A stretch of DNA of 64,000 bases from Chryseobacterium gotjawalense (GTDB lineage: Bacteria > Bacteroidota > Bacteroidia > Flavobacteriales > Weeksellaceae), in assembly GCF_030012525.1 (NCBI RefSeq), contig NZ_CP124855.1, positions 1,612,001-1,676,000 of the forward strand. The letters are read 5' to 3'. Positions within the stretch are counted from its first letter, which is position 1; every line of letters starts with the position of its first letter. A program made the position numbers and the translations under genes. Under the pieces are notes generated by a model that was not told where the DNA came from, did no database searches, and worked only from the letters and a program-made list of their open reading frames with translations. This document shows, piece after piece, positions 16,881 to 25,272 of the stretch.

Positions 16881-17091
16881 TGCCACAAATGCACGAATAA
16901 GCAATCTGCGCAACCTCTACCATAAACTTCCAATTACTGTAGCAAGAAAATTCGTGAATCCGTGGCGAATAATTAAAATAATAAGCCACGAATGCACGAA
17001 TAAAAAACATGCAACATTTCCAGCATGAGCGTCCACAAAAAAATTCGTGAATCCGTGGCAAATAATTAAAAGAAATTCGTGAATCCGTGGA
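16881..17091. repeat. Intergenic palindromic repeat cluster (GCCACGAATGCACGAATAA / TTCGTGAATCCGTGGC)
   Basis: Five related words are seen. Forward words GCCAC(A/G)AATGCACGAATAA lie at 16882-16900 and 16984-17002. Reverse-oriented words AATTCGTGAATCCGTGG lie at about 16949-16966, 17042-17059 and 17074-17091. Two of the reverse copies are followed by (C)(G/A)AATAATTAAAA. Forward and reverse words pair into two imperfect roughly 80-nt palindromic units in tandem, plus an extra half. It fills the gap in front of hmgA. Confidence 0.8.
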
Positions 17092-17134
17092 AAGAAAAAA
17101 TTCATTAATTTTATCAATCTAAAATTGTAAAAAA

Positions 17135-18322
17135 ATGAGTTATCAGAAATCCGGGAAAATTCCCGCGAAAAGACATACGGTTTTCAAATCAGCGGATAAT
17201 CACTTTTACTATGAGCAATTATTCGGGACTGAAGGATTTCACGGTATTTCCTCTCTTTTATATCATATTCACCGGCCAACACAGATTAAATCAATCAGCG
17301 AACCCAAAGATGTAAGCCCGAAAATTGCGGTTGCCAAAAACGTTACTCCACGAATGTTCAAAGGAATGAACGTTGCTCCGGAAAACGATTTTCTGGAGAG
17401 CCGAAAGATCTTATTGGTCAACAACGACCTGAAGCTGGGTCTTGCAAAACCTAAAAAATCAACCGATTATTTTTATAAAAATGCAGAATGTGACGAACTT
17501 CTTTTTATTCACGAAGGAAGCGGAACATTGAAAACTTTTCTGGGAAACCTGGAATTTTCCTACGGAGATTATCTCATTATTCCCCGGGGAACCATTTATG
17601 CGATAGAATTTAATGATGAAAAAAACACGCTTCTTTTTATTGAAAGTCACTCGCCAATCAATACACCAAAGCGCTACCGAAATGAGTTCGGCCAAATGCT
17701 GGAACACGCGCCATTTTGCGAGAGAGATATGATCGCGCCTACTTTTGTAGAACCGATTGACGAAAAAGGAGAGTTTTTAATTAAAGTAAAAAAGGAAGAT
17801 CAAATCTGGGATTTCATTTATGCCACACATCCATTTGATGTTGTCGGTTGGGACGGTTATTTTTATCCTTATAAATTCAATATCAAGAACTTCGAGCCGA
17901 TTACGGGACGCGTACATTTGCCGCCGCCGATTCATCAGAATTTCGAAGCGCATAATTTCGTGGTTTGTTCGTTTGTTGCCAGAATGTACGACTACCATCC
18001 GCAAGCAATTCCGGCACCGTACAACCATTCCAATATCGATTCAGATGAAGTTCTGTTCTATACAGAAGGGGATTTTATGAGCCGGAATCATATTGATTTA
18101 ATGGATTTCACGCTTCATCCGGGCGGAGTTGTTCACGGTCCACATCCCGGTGCGATGGAACGCAGCATCGGCAAGAAATCTACCGAAGAATTTGCCGTAA
18201 TGGTCGATCCGTTCCGCCCTTTTAAAATTACCGAAGAAGCGATGAAAGTAGAGGATCCTTCTTATAAAACTTCCTGGCTTGAAGATGAAGATCATCATTT
18301 GTCCGATCGCAGCCAGGAATGA
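17135..18322 (+). CDS. hmgA: Homogentisate 1,2-dioxygenase
   Basis: Opens the ring of homogentisate to maleylacetoacetate in tyrosine and phenylalanine catabolism. The 395-residue cupin protein shows the HmgA C-terminal core: FVVCSFVARMYDYHPQAIP, YNHSNIDSDEVLFYTEGDFM (iron-ligand His and Glu) and LHPGGVVHGPHPGAMERSIG (ligand and substrate-binding His), roughly residues 270-350. It is shorter than proteobacterial HmgA (about 430) but usual for Bacteroidetes. It heads a same-strand run with the CoA-transferase, hppD and fahA genes. Confidence 0.95.
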   Translation: MSYQKSGKIPAKRHTVFKSADNHFYYEQLFGTEGFHGISSLLYHIHRPTQIKSISEPKDVSPKIAVAKNVTPRMFKGMNVAPENDFLESRKILLVNNDLKLGLAKPKKSTDYFYKNAECDELLFIHEGSGTLKTFLGNLEFSYGDYLIIPRGTIYAIEFNDEKNTLLFIESHSPINTPKRYRNEFGQMLEHAPFCERDMIAPTFVEPIDEKGEFLIKVKKEDQIWDFIYATHPFDVVGWDGYFYPYKFNIKNFEPITGRVHLPPPIHQNFEAHNFVVCSFVARMYDYHPQAIPAPYNHSNIDSDEVLFYTEGDFMSRNHIDLMDFTLHPGGVVHGPHPGAMERSIGKKSTEEFAVMVDPFRPFKITEEAMKVEDPSYKTSWLEDEDHHLSDRSQE

Positions 18323-18382
18323 CTTTTCTTATGACTTTTATCAAAACTGATTTTACTCATTTCAAATCTGAAATGAAAGGAT

Positions 18383-18390
18383 TACTTTTG
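18383..18390 (+). promoter_or_regulatory. -7 box TACTTTTG for the CoA-transferase gene
   Basis: Perfect TAnnTTTG match 34 nt before the ATG at 18425. The -33 region has only a weak TTC. It suggests the CoA-transferase gene can be read independently of hmgA. Confidence 0.45.
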
Positions 18391-18424
18391 AGAAGTAAAC
18401 AATAGCAATTAAAAAATAAAAAAT

Positions 18425-19705
18425 ATGGTTCAATATTTCAGTGCCGAAGAAGCAGTTTCATTAATTAAAAGTGGTGACCGAATATTTTCTCACGGAAGTG
18501 CCTGCACTCCCAATCTTTTGATCAGCGAACTAGCCAATCAAGCCTCCCGATTACGGGATATAGAATTCGTTTCGATTACGCAGCAGGGGAATGTAGAAGT
18601 AGCGAAACCCCAGTATAAAGACAGTTTCTATATCAATTCACTTTTCGTATCGACGCCGGTTCGGGAAGCAGTAAATTCTGACCGAGGCGATTTCGTACCT
18701 GTTTTTTTAAGTGAAATCCCTCTACTTTTTAAACGGGGAATATTGTCACTGGATGTTGCGATGATCACTGTTTCACCACCGGATGCTCACGGATACTGCA
18801 CTTTGGGAACCTCCGTAGATGTGGCGAGAAGTGCCGTGGATACTGCAAAAATAATCATCGCGCAAGTAAACCCGAGAATGCCGAGAACTCACGGTGACGG
18901 AATGATTCATTATTCGAAAATCCATAGAATGGTGTGGCATGAAGAAGAGTTGCTAACCGTAGATTACGGCGCAAAAGTAGGTGCCGATGAAATGTTGATT
19001 GGTAAAAACGTGGCTGAATTAATTGACGACCGATCCACTTTGCAAATGGGAATCGGAACTATTCCTGATGCAGTTCTTAAATGTCTTCATAACCATAAAG
19101 ATCTGGGAATTCACACCGAAATGATCAGTGATGGGATTGTAGATTTGGTCACCAATGATATCATTACTAATAAATTTAAAGGAACCCATTGTAACAGAAC
19201 AATTACCAGTTTTGCCTTTGGAACAAGAAAATTGTACGATTATATCGATGACAACCCATCCTTTGAATTTATGGATGTGGAGCACGTGAATTATCCGATC
19301 AACATCATGAAAAATAAAAAAATGGTCGCGATTAATTCCGCCATTGAAATTGATTTAACGGGGCAGGTTTGTGCAGATTCTATTGGCACCTATCAGTTTA
19401 GTGGAATCGGCGGTCAAATGGATTTCATGCGTGGCGCTGCACTTTCTGATGGTGGAAAACCAATTATTGCCATTTCTTCAAGGACCAAAAAAGGAATCCC
19501 GAGAATTGCTCCTTTCCTTAAACAAGGCGCAGGAGTGGTAACTACCAGAGGACACATTCATTATGTAGCCACCGAATATGGCGTGGCTTACCTGTATGGT
19601 AAAAATTTACGTCAAAGAGCAAAAGCACTAATTGAAATCGCACATCCTGATGACAGAGAAATGCTTGATGCAGCAGCTTTTGAAAGATTTAAAGTATTAA
19701 TTTAA
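18425..19705 (+). CDS. Acetyl-CoA hydrolase/CoA-transferase family protein
   Basis: 426 residues, the length of 4-hydroxybutyrate CoA-transferase-type enzymes. The N-terminal half has the GDRIFSHGSACTPNLLISEL start. The middle carries GIGTIPDAVLKCL followed by LGIHTEMISDGIVDLV, whose Glu is the usual covalent CoA-ester residue (about 225). The C-terminal half has GIGGQMDFMRGAALSDGGKPIIA and TTRGHIHYVATEYGVAYL. It moves CoA between acids; donor and acceptor are not readable. Its place between hmgA and hppD suggests activating acetoacetate, the end product of the pathway, but this is inference. Confidence 0.88.
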   Translation: MVQYFSAEEAVSLIKSGDRIFSHGSACTPNLLISELANQASRLRDIEFVSITQQGNVEVAKPQYKDSFYINSLFVSTPVREAVNSDRGDFVPVFLSEIPLLFKRGILSLDVAMITVSPPDAHGYCTLGTSVDVARSAVDTAKIIIAQVNPRMPRTHGDGMIHYSKIHRMVWHEEELLTVDYGAKVGADEMLIGKNVAELIDDRSTLQMGIGTIPDAVLKCLHNHKDLGIHTEMISDGIVDLVTNDIITNKFKGTHCNRTITSFAFGTRKLYDYIDDNPSFEFMDVEHVNYPINIMKNKKMVAINSAIEIDLTGQVCADSIGTYQFSGIGGQMDFMRGAALSDGGKPIIAISSRTKKGIPRIAPFLKQGAGVVTTRGHIHYVATEYGVAYLYGKNLRQRAKALIEIAHPDDREMLDAAAFERFKVLI

Positions 19706-19838
19706 AAAAAGTAGATTCTTATAAATCCTCTATAAAATTGAAGACTTATTGTTCATCTTATGTTTTATGCTGAATCATGGTTTTTTTGAAATAACTTATT
19801 AAATAATCACTTAAGTATCCCTATCAGGTAAAGAATAC

Positions 19839-19846
19839 TATATTTG
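19839..19846 (+). promoter_or_regulatory. -7 box TATATTTG upstream of a TTG-started gene
   Basis: Perfect TAnnTTTG match 19 nt before the TTG at 19866. Its position supports the unusual start codon, since no ATG or GTG in the right frame lies between. Confidence 0.45.
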
Positions 19847-19865
19847 TGAAACAAAAACATCAAAT

Positions 19866-20651
19866 TTGGAAAAAATCTATAACGCAATAAAAGGAGACAT
19901 CAAGAGTCATCCGGAGGTAAATTCATCACTTTTGGGAATAGTTGATGACTGGAAAAGAAGCCAGTATGTTATTCTCGCAGATCTTATTTCTAAACATCTG
20001 GCTCAGTCTCCGATATTAACTGAGGAGAAAAGGCTCAGTCTGGGAACTACGATTTCACCGATTACCCTGCAACGCTTTTATGAAAACGAATATCAAATAA
20101 AGACGCATAACGATTTGCGTTTTATCAAAACACTGGATAAGCTTTGCATCTTTCTGGGCAAAACTGGTCTGAATGATTATATTCATAAGAATTTTCAAAA
20201 GGACAACAGTGCACCAAATGATGAGACCAACACTCATTTGTCTGATAAAGAGCTGGTCACCAAGTTTTGCCAGTTTCAGTTTGATGCTCTGAAATATTTG
20301 CCGGCAATCAATGTGGAGGAATTTTCAACGATAGTCTGTAAAGATTCACCCATTTTAGAACGCACCACTCAATATCTTCAGGAAAAAGGAAATAAGAACC
20401 TGGTTTTTGTCACCGAAAATAACCGCTCGAACTACGAGATTTTTCAAATTACTAAAATCTCAGAAGATCAGGAACTTAAAGTCATTAAAACACGGGAATT
20501 TTGGAATTTGGTTTTCAAAGATGATAAGGAAAACAGCTTCATCGTCCATCATTTGAATACGCAGTTTTATTTTATAAAAAACCTGGATAACCATTGGAAA
20601 ATCTGGGACAACTTCAATCCCGATTATGGAAATATTTTAAAAATAAACTAA
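19866..20651 (+). CDS. Unknown protein with a Bacteroidetes-type N-terminal HTH-like domain
   Basis: 261 residues starting at TTG; no in-frame ATG is available and the -7 box at 19839 fits this start. Residues 25-90 (ILADLISKHLAQ; LTEEKRLSLGTTISPITLQRFYEN) match a helical domain I recall from the N-termini of many uncharacterised Bacteroidetes proteins, HTH-like in pattern. The C-terminal part (about 120-261) is acidic and unknown. No signal peptide, so cytoplasmic. It sits inside the tyrosine-catabolism region but has its own promoter and terminator; a regulatory role is only a guess. Confidence 0.7.
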   Translation: MEKIYNAIKGDIKSHPEVNSSLLGIVDDWKRSQYVILADLISKHLAQSPILTEEKRLSLGTTISPITLQRFYENEYQIKTHNDLRFIKTLDKLCIFLGKTGLNDYIHKNFQKDNSAPNDETNTHLSDKELVTKFCQFQFDALKYLPAINVEEFSTIVCKDSPILERTTQYLQEKGNKNLVFVTENNRSNYEIFQITKISEDQELKVIKTREFWNLVFKDDKENSFIVHHLNTQFYFIKNLDNHWKIWDNFNPDYGNILKIN

Positions 20652-20674
20652 GCCTCAGGACTGGCTTAGTTTAA
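20645..20674 (+). terminator. Intrinsic terminator overlapping the stop codon of the 261-residue gene
   Basis: Perfect 10-bp stem AAACTAAGCC (20645-20654) / GGCTTAGTTT (20663-20672), 8-nt loop. The stop codon TAA (20649-20651) lies inside the stem. Confidence 0.75.
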
Positions 20675-20803
20675 ATTATTTGTGTTCTTAGAATCGTCGA
20701 GGCTCTACGCTTATCATTGCAAAGATATGTTGAATGATCAGGAAATTTTAGACATAAAAAAACTTAAAAAAACATATCAGTATTTACATTTTATTTCACA
20801 CCA

Positions 20804-20834
20804 TTTTTGTACTCCTGAAATTTTTGTACTTTGC
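20804..20834 (+). promoter_or_regulatory. Probable hppD promoter
   Basis: TTTTTG (20804-20809) followed after 17 nt by TACTTTGC (20827-20834), a -7 box one base shorter than the TAnnTTTG consensus. The hppD ATG is 21 nt downstream. Confidence 0.4.
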
Positions 20835-20855
20835 AATATCTAAAAAAAGAATAGA

Positions 20856-21986
20856 ATGTCAACACTTACATTTGCCGAGAAGATCGCTCAAGCAGAGAAT
20901 TTCCTGCCGATTAACGGAACAGATTACATCGAATTTTATGTCGGAAATGCCAAGCAGGCAGCCCATTTTTACAAAACAGCTTTTGGTTTTCAGTCGTTAG
21001 CTTATGCCGGACCGGAAACAGGTATCAGAGACCGGGCTTCTTATGTTTTGCAACAGGGTAAAATTCGACTCGTACTAACTTCCGGACTCAATTCTGATTC
21101 CCCGATTTGTGAACATCAAAAAAAACATGGCGATGGCGTGAAAGTTCTTGCACTTTGGGTGGATGATGCTTATTCTGCTTTCGAAGAAACAACAAAAAGA
21201 GGTGCTAAATCTTATCTGGAACCAACTACTTTAACCGATGAAAATGGCGAAGTAAGAATGTCGGGAGTTTACACTTATGGCGAAACCGTTCACATGTTTG
21301 TAGAACGTAAAAATTATAAAGGTCCATTCATGCCAGGTTTTCAAAAATGGGAAAGTGATTATAATCCATCTGATGTAGGACTTTTATATGTAGATCATTG
21401 CGTTGGCAATGTCGGTTGGGACAGAATGCTTCCGGTTGTAAAATGGTATGAAGACGTGATGGGATTTGTGAATATTCTAAGTTTTGACGACAAACAGATC
21501 AATACCGAATATTCTGCCTTGATGTCTAAAGTAATGAGCAACGGAAACGGTTTTGCAAAATTCCCGATCAATGAGCCTGCGGAAGGAAAGAAAAAATCTC
21601 AGGTAGAAGAATATCTGGATTTTTACGAAGACGAAGGCGTTCAGCATATTGCAGTGGCCACCAAAGACATCATCAAAACGGTAATTGAATTAAAAGCAAG
21701 AGGAATCGAATTTCTTTCTGCTCCACCAGAAGCGTATTACGAAATGGTTCCCGAAAGAGTTGGCCATATCGATGAAGATTTAAAGAGACTTCAGGAACTG
21801 GGAATATTAATCGACCATGACGAAGAAGGTTATTTGCTCCAGATTTTCACCAAACCGGTTGAAGACCGCCCTACCCTTTTCTTCGAAATTATCGAAAGAC
21901 ATGGCGCACAAAGTTTCGGTGCCGGAAATTTCAAAGCCTTATTTGAAGCTCTGGAAAGAGAACAGGAAAAAAGAGGAAATCTTTAA
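20856..21986 (+). CDS. hppD: 4-hydroxyphenylpyruvate dioxygenase
   Basis: 376 residues with two vicinal-oxygen-chelate halves. It converts 4-hydroxyphenylpyruvate to homogentisate, the substrate of HmgA. The three iron ligands can be seen in the C-terminal half: His in YVDHCVGNV (about 182), His in GVQHIAVATKD (about 264) and Glu in LFFEIIERHG (about 343). The substrate-gating C-terminal helix FGAGNFKALFEALEREQ is intact. It has its own likely promoter; the small secreted protein and fahA follow on the same strand. Confidence 0.96.
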   Translation: MSTLTFAEKIAQAENFLPINGTDYIEFYVGNAKQAAHFYKTAFGFQSLAYAGPETGIRDRASYVLQQGKIRLVLTSGLNSDSPICEHQKKHGDGVKVLALWVDDAYSAFEETTKRGAKSYLEPTTLTDENGEVRMSGVYTYGETVHMFVERKNYKGPFMPGFQKWESDYNPSDVGLLYVDHCVGNVGWDRMLPVVKWYEDVMGFVNILSFDDKQINTEYSALMSKVMSNGNGFAKFPINEPAEGKKKSQVEEYLDFYEDEGVQHIAVATKDIIKTVIELKARGIEFLSAPPEAYYEMVPERVGHIDEDLKRLQELGILIDHDEEGYLLQIFTKPVEDRPTLFFEIIERHGAQSFGAGNFKALFEALEREQEKRGNL

Positions 21987-22030
21987 AATATCAACCTAAA
22001 ATTGCCGCGAACTTTAAATTACAATTTACC

Positions 22031-22492
22031 ATGAAAAAAATATTTTTCATCATTCTGTTTACCTTTTCAGCATTGGGAATGAAAGCGCAGTATGGTTCCA
22101 TCAACGCAATCTTAGACCGACTCGAAGAAAAAAGAGGCATCAACCGCAATCTGGAAAACGTAAGTATCAACGATATCAAATTTGTTTTGATTAAAAATTT
22201 CGATGATCATACCGAAAGGAATTTCATCATTATTAAAGGGAATCTGGCAACCTATGTAGAAATTTTCGATGATAAGAAAACCGGGGAATCCTCGGCCAAT
22301 GTTTTCACCGGTGATATTGTCCGGTCCGCTCATCAGATTATTTCTCTCCGCGCAGATCGACTGGAAGGCAGAAAAATCCCAATTCCGGTGACCAAAACTT
22401 TTTTAATGACCGAACAGAAAAAAATTCTTTACCTCATCGACATCAACTCTAAGGAAAGATGGATCGAGGAAAGTGCCATTAACAAAAAATAA
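22031..22492 (+). CDS. Small secreted protein of unknown function
   Basis: 153 residues. An N-terminal signal peptide (residues 1-20, ending MKAQ) is followed by a predicted mixed alpha/beta domain with INAILDRLEEKRGINRNLENVSINDIKF and FIIIKGNLATYVEIFDDKKTGES. No lipobox and no T9SS tail, so probably periplasmic. No family recognised. It lies 44 nt after hppD and 74 nt before fahA, with a terminator downstream; co-transcription with hppD is plausible, relation to tyrosine breakdown unknown. Confidence 0.75.
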   Translation: MKKIFFIILFTFSALGMKAQYGSINAILDRLEEKRGINRNLENVSINDIKFVLIKNFDDHTERNFIIIKGNLATYVEIFDDKKTGESSANVFTGDIVRSAHQIISLRADRLEGRKIPIPVTKTFLMTEQKKILYLIDINSKERWIEESAINKK

Positions 22493-22506
22493 ACAGCAAA
22501 CAAAAT

Positions 22507-22552
22507 AAGGTTCAAAACAGCAATGTAAATTCATTCTTTTGAACCTTTTCTT
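22507..22552 (+). terminator. Intrinsic terminator between the small secreted protein gene and fahA
   Basis: Perfect 11-bp stem AAGGTTCAAAA (22507-22517) / TTTTGAACCTT (22537-22547), followed by TTCTTT. Confidence 0.75.
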
Positions 22553-22566
22553 TAATTAAATTTAAT

Positions 22567-23814
22567 ATGAAATCATTTATCAAATATCCCGAACATTCAG
22601 ACTTTTCAATCTATAACATTCCCTTTGGTGTAGGAGTTTTCAACAAAGAATACATTGCCTGTTGCACCCGGATTGGCGATCAGATAATTGATCTGGCCAC
22701 TTTGTACGATTATGGTTTTTTTGATGAAATCGAAGGTATTGACGAAAATGTTTTCGAGGCCTTTACTTTAAATGAATTTATTGCATTGGGAAAACCGGTG
22801 ACAAAAGCGGTACGTTTGAAACTCCAGGAAATGTTGGGCGAAAACTCCAAATTGGCGGGCGATAAAAAAACGATCGAAGAATGCTTTTATGATTTTGACA
22901 AAGTTCAGATGATGATGCCGGTGCACGTTCCCAATTATACCGATTTCTACAGCAGTATTGAACACGCCACCAATGTTGGGAAAATGTTTCGTGATCCGGC
23001 AAACGCCCTGCTTCCGAATTGGAAACATCTTCCGGTTGGCTATCACGGCCGCGCTTCATCTATCGTGGTTTCCGGCACAGAATTTCACCGGCCGAAAGGT
23101 CAGACGAAACCTGCCGGAGCGGAAAATCCAATTTTCGGCCCCTGTAAACAACTCGATTTCGAACTGGAAATGGCGTTCATCGTGAATAAAAATACCGAAA
23201 TGGGCGACAGTATTTCAACTGCTGAAGCCGAAGACGCCATTTTCGGATTGGTCCTGTTTAATGACTGGTCGGCAAGAGATATTCAAAGTTGGGAATATGT
23301 TCCGCTTGGACCGTTTTTAGGTAAAAATTTCTGTTCGACGATTTCGCCCTGGGTGGTCACTTTAGAAGCTTTAAAACCTTTTAAAACCGATTCTCCAAAA
23401 CAGGAACCGGAAGTTTTAGATTATCTGAAATTTGAAGGACAGCAAAACTTTGACATTCATCTTCAGGTTTATATTCAACCGGAAAACGGAAAAGAAAATT
23501 TGATTTCTAAAAGCAATTACAAATTCATGTACTGGAACATGCTGCAGCAATTGGCGCATCATACCGTGAATGGCTGTAATGTAGAAGTTGGTGATCTATA
23601 TGCATCAGGAACCATTTCAGGCAGCGAAAAGAGTTCTTTCGGCTCTATGCTGGAATTAACGTGGCGGGGAACGGAACCTTTACAATTATCAGATGGAACC
23701 GAACGTCAATTCATTAATGATAATGATACGGTGATCATGAGAGGTTACGCGGAAAAAGAAGGAATGCGGGTAGGTTTTGGCGAGGTTAGAGGGAAAGTGT
23801 TGGCTGCGAAGTGA
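22567..23814 (+). CDS. fahA: Fumarylacetoacetase
   Basis: 415 residues. It hydrolyses fumarylacetoacetate to fumarate and acetoacetate, the last step of tyrosine degradation. The N-terminal SH3-like domain (about 1-115) starts FSIYNIPFGVG. The catalytic domain has NYTDFYSSIEHATNVG (metal-binding Asp, catalytic His, about 120-136), LPVGYHGRASSIVVSG (about 157-172), LDFELEMAFIV (metal Glu) and LFNDWSARDIQSWEY (metal Asp). Full length. Its stop codon directly abuts the left inverted repeat of the GxxExxY unit. Confidence 0.96.
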   Translation: MKSFIKYPEHSDFSIYNIPFGVGVFNKEYIACCTRIGDQIIDLATLYDYGFFDEIEGIDENVFEAFTLNEFIALGKPVTKAVRLKLQEMLGENSKLAGDKKTIEECFYDFDKVQMMMPVHVPNYTDFYSSIEHATNVGKMFRDPANALLPNWKHLPVGYHGRASSIVVSGTEFHRPKGQTKPAGAENPIFGPCKQLDFELEMAFIVNKNTEMGDSISTAEAEDAIFGLVLFNDWSARDIQSWEYVPLGPFLGKNFCSTISPWVVTLEALKPFKTDSPKQEPEVLDYLKFEGQQNFDIHLQVYIQPENGKENLISKSNYKFMYWNMLQQLAHHTVNGCNVEVGDLYASGTISGSEKSSFGSMLELTWRGTEPLQLSDGTERQFINDNDTVIMRGYAEKEGMRVGFGEVRGKVLAAK

Positions 23815-23837
23815 TTTTAAACCACAAAGGCACAAAG
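23815..23837 (+). repeat. Left inverted repeat of the GxxExxY unit
   Basis: The 23-nt sequence begins TTTTAAACCACAAAG and is repeated in inverse orientation at 24376-24398 with one mismatch (G versus T at position 16). It starts on the base after the fahA stop codon. Confidence 0.9.
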
Positions 23838-23913
23838 ACTAAAGTGAAATTAATACTTCATAAAAGTTCAGGAAGATTGATTGAATAATCAACAAAATTT
23901 TAATTTCAAAATT

Positions 23914-24321
23914 ATGATTACACAATCTCAAGTTGATGAGTTAACTTATAAAATTAATGGAGCGTGTATTGAAGTACACAAAATAATCGGACCAGGATTA
24001 CTCGAAAGTGTTTATCATAAATGTTTAGAAGAGGAACTTAAATTAAGAGACATCAAATTTAAATCTCAATTCAAAATTCCGCTTTTTTATAAAGGGAAAG
24101 AACTTTTCTGTGATTTCTTATGTGATTTTTTAATTGAAGATTGCATTGTAATAGAATTGAAATCTGTTTCAGAATTAAATGATATTCATCGAGCACAAAT
24201 CCTTAATTATATCAATTTGATGAAAAAACCGAAAGGAATATTAATTAATTTTAATGTGAAAAACATAATGCACCAAGGTCAGGAAACCTTTGTTAATGAA
24301 TACTACAAAACATTGATGTAA
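23914..24321 (+). CDS. GxxExxY-family protein (PD-(D/E)XK nuclease fold)
   Basis: The ATG at 23914 gives 135 residues; a TTG at 23881 is less likely. The name-giving motif is GPGLLESVY (Gly28, Glu31, Tyr34). A nuclease-like core follows: acidic FCDFLCDFLIED (Asp67/Asp71) and then CIVIELKS (Glu81-x-Lys83), the D...ExK pattern. A helix with AQILNYINLMKKPKGILINF completes the fold. The family has no established function. The gene is framed by 23-bp inverted repeats and splits fahA from the flavin reductase gene, so it looks like an inserted mobile or selfish unit. Confidence 0.9.
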   Translation: MITQSQVDELTYKINGACIEVHKIIGPGLLESVYHKCLEEELKLRDIKFKSQFKIPLFYKGKELFCDFLCDFLIEDCIVIELKSVSELNDIHRAQILNYINLMKKPKGILINFNVKNIMHQGQETFVNEYYKTLM

Positions 24322-24375
24322 CCCATAATCTTGATGATCTAAAACAATATCTTTAACAAAATAAGACCATAAACA

Positions 24376-24398
24376 CTTTGTGACTTTGTGGTTTAAAA
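24376..24398 (-). repeat. Right inverted repeat of the GxxExxY unit
   Basis: Reverse complement begins TTTTAAACCACAAAG and matches 23815-23837 at 22 of 23 positions. It ends 8 nt before the flavin reductase start codon, so the whole unit (about 584 bp) fits exactly into an operon gap. Confidence 0.9.
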
Positions 24399-24406
24399 CC
24401 ATAAAA

Positions 24407-25231
24407 ATGAAAACAATTTCTCCTAAAGACTTAAACAACTTCGAATTACAAACGCTTTTGCAGACCGCGATTGCACCACGGCCAATTGCGTTAGCTTCAA
24501 CAATTGATAAAGACAGTAATGTGAATTTAAGTCCTTTCAGTTTCTTTAATATGTTCAGTTCTAATCCGCCAATTGTGATTTTTTCGCCGGCGCGGAGAGT
24601 TCGGGACAATACCACGAAACATACTTTAGAAAATGTTTTAAATGTTCCTGAAGTTGTGATTGGAATTGTAAATTATAAAATTGTGCAGCAGATTTCACTC
24701 GCTTCTACGGAGTATGAGAAAGAAGTCAACGAGTTTGTAAAATCAGGCTTGACCATGAAAGACGCAGATCTGGTAAAGCCAAAACTGATCGCAGAATGTC
24801 CCGTCAACCTGGAATGTAAAGTTATAGAAATTAAACATTTAGGATCTGAAGGAGGCGCCGGAAATTTAGTCATCTGCGAAGTAATAAAAATTCATGTTCG
24901 GGAAGAATATTTGAATGAAGAGGGAAATCTTGACCAGAAAAAATTGGATCTCGTCGCAAGATTGGGCGGAAATTGGTATTCCAGAAATAATGCAGATAAT
25001 CTGTTTGAAGTTCCAAAACCTTTAATAACCAAAGGAATTGGCTTTGACAGATTACCCGATGAAATCAAGCTCAGCGATGTTTTCACGGGAAATGACTTGG
25101 GAATGCTGGCTAATACTGAAGAATTACCTAGTGGAAATTACACTTCTGAGGAAGCTATTCACCTAGAAGCACAGAAACTTCTTCATCAACATCAGATTGA
25201 GGAAGCGTGGAAAATATTGGAATGTAACTAA
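24407..25231 (+). CDS. Flavin reductase-like FMN-binding split-barrel protein
   Basis: The ATG at 24407 gives 274 residues; an upstream in-frame start at 24380 lies inside the inverted repeat and was rejected. The flavin-binding split barrel is seen in TAIAPRPIALASTIDKD (about 20-36), NLSPFSFFNMFSSNPPIVIFSPA (about 41-63) and a NVPEVVIGIVNYK strand. The C-terminal part (about 200-274) is longer than in stand-alone flavin reductases. It may supply reduced flavin or act as an oxidoreductase; association with tyrosine catabolism genes is positional. Confidence 0.86.
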   Translation: MKTISPKDLNNFELQTLLQTAIAPRPIALASTIDKDSNVNLSPFSFFNMFSSNPPIVIFSPARRVRDNTTKHTLENVLNVPEVVIGIVNYKIVQQISLASTEYEKEVNEFVKSGLTMKDADLVKPKLIAECPVNLECKVIEIKHLGSEGGAGNLVICEVIKIHVREEYLNEEGNLDQKKLDLVARLGGNWYSRNNADNLFEVPKPLITKGIGFDRLPDEIKLSDVFTGNDLGMLANTEELPSGNYTSEEAIHLEAQKLLHQHQIEEAWKILECN

Positions 25232-25272
25232 TTAAGATTATAAACGAAAAATAAAAACTCAGATCTTTTTAA

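Noticed and set aside
16881-17091. Repeats as a CRISPR array
   Set aside because: Words alternate in orientation and spacing is irregular.
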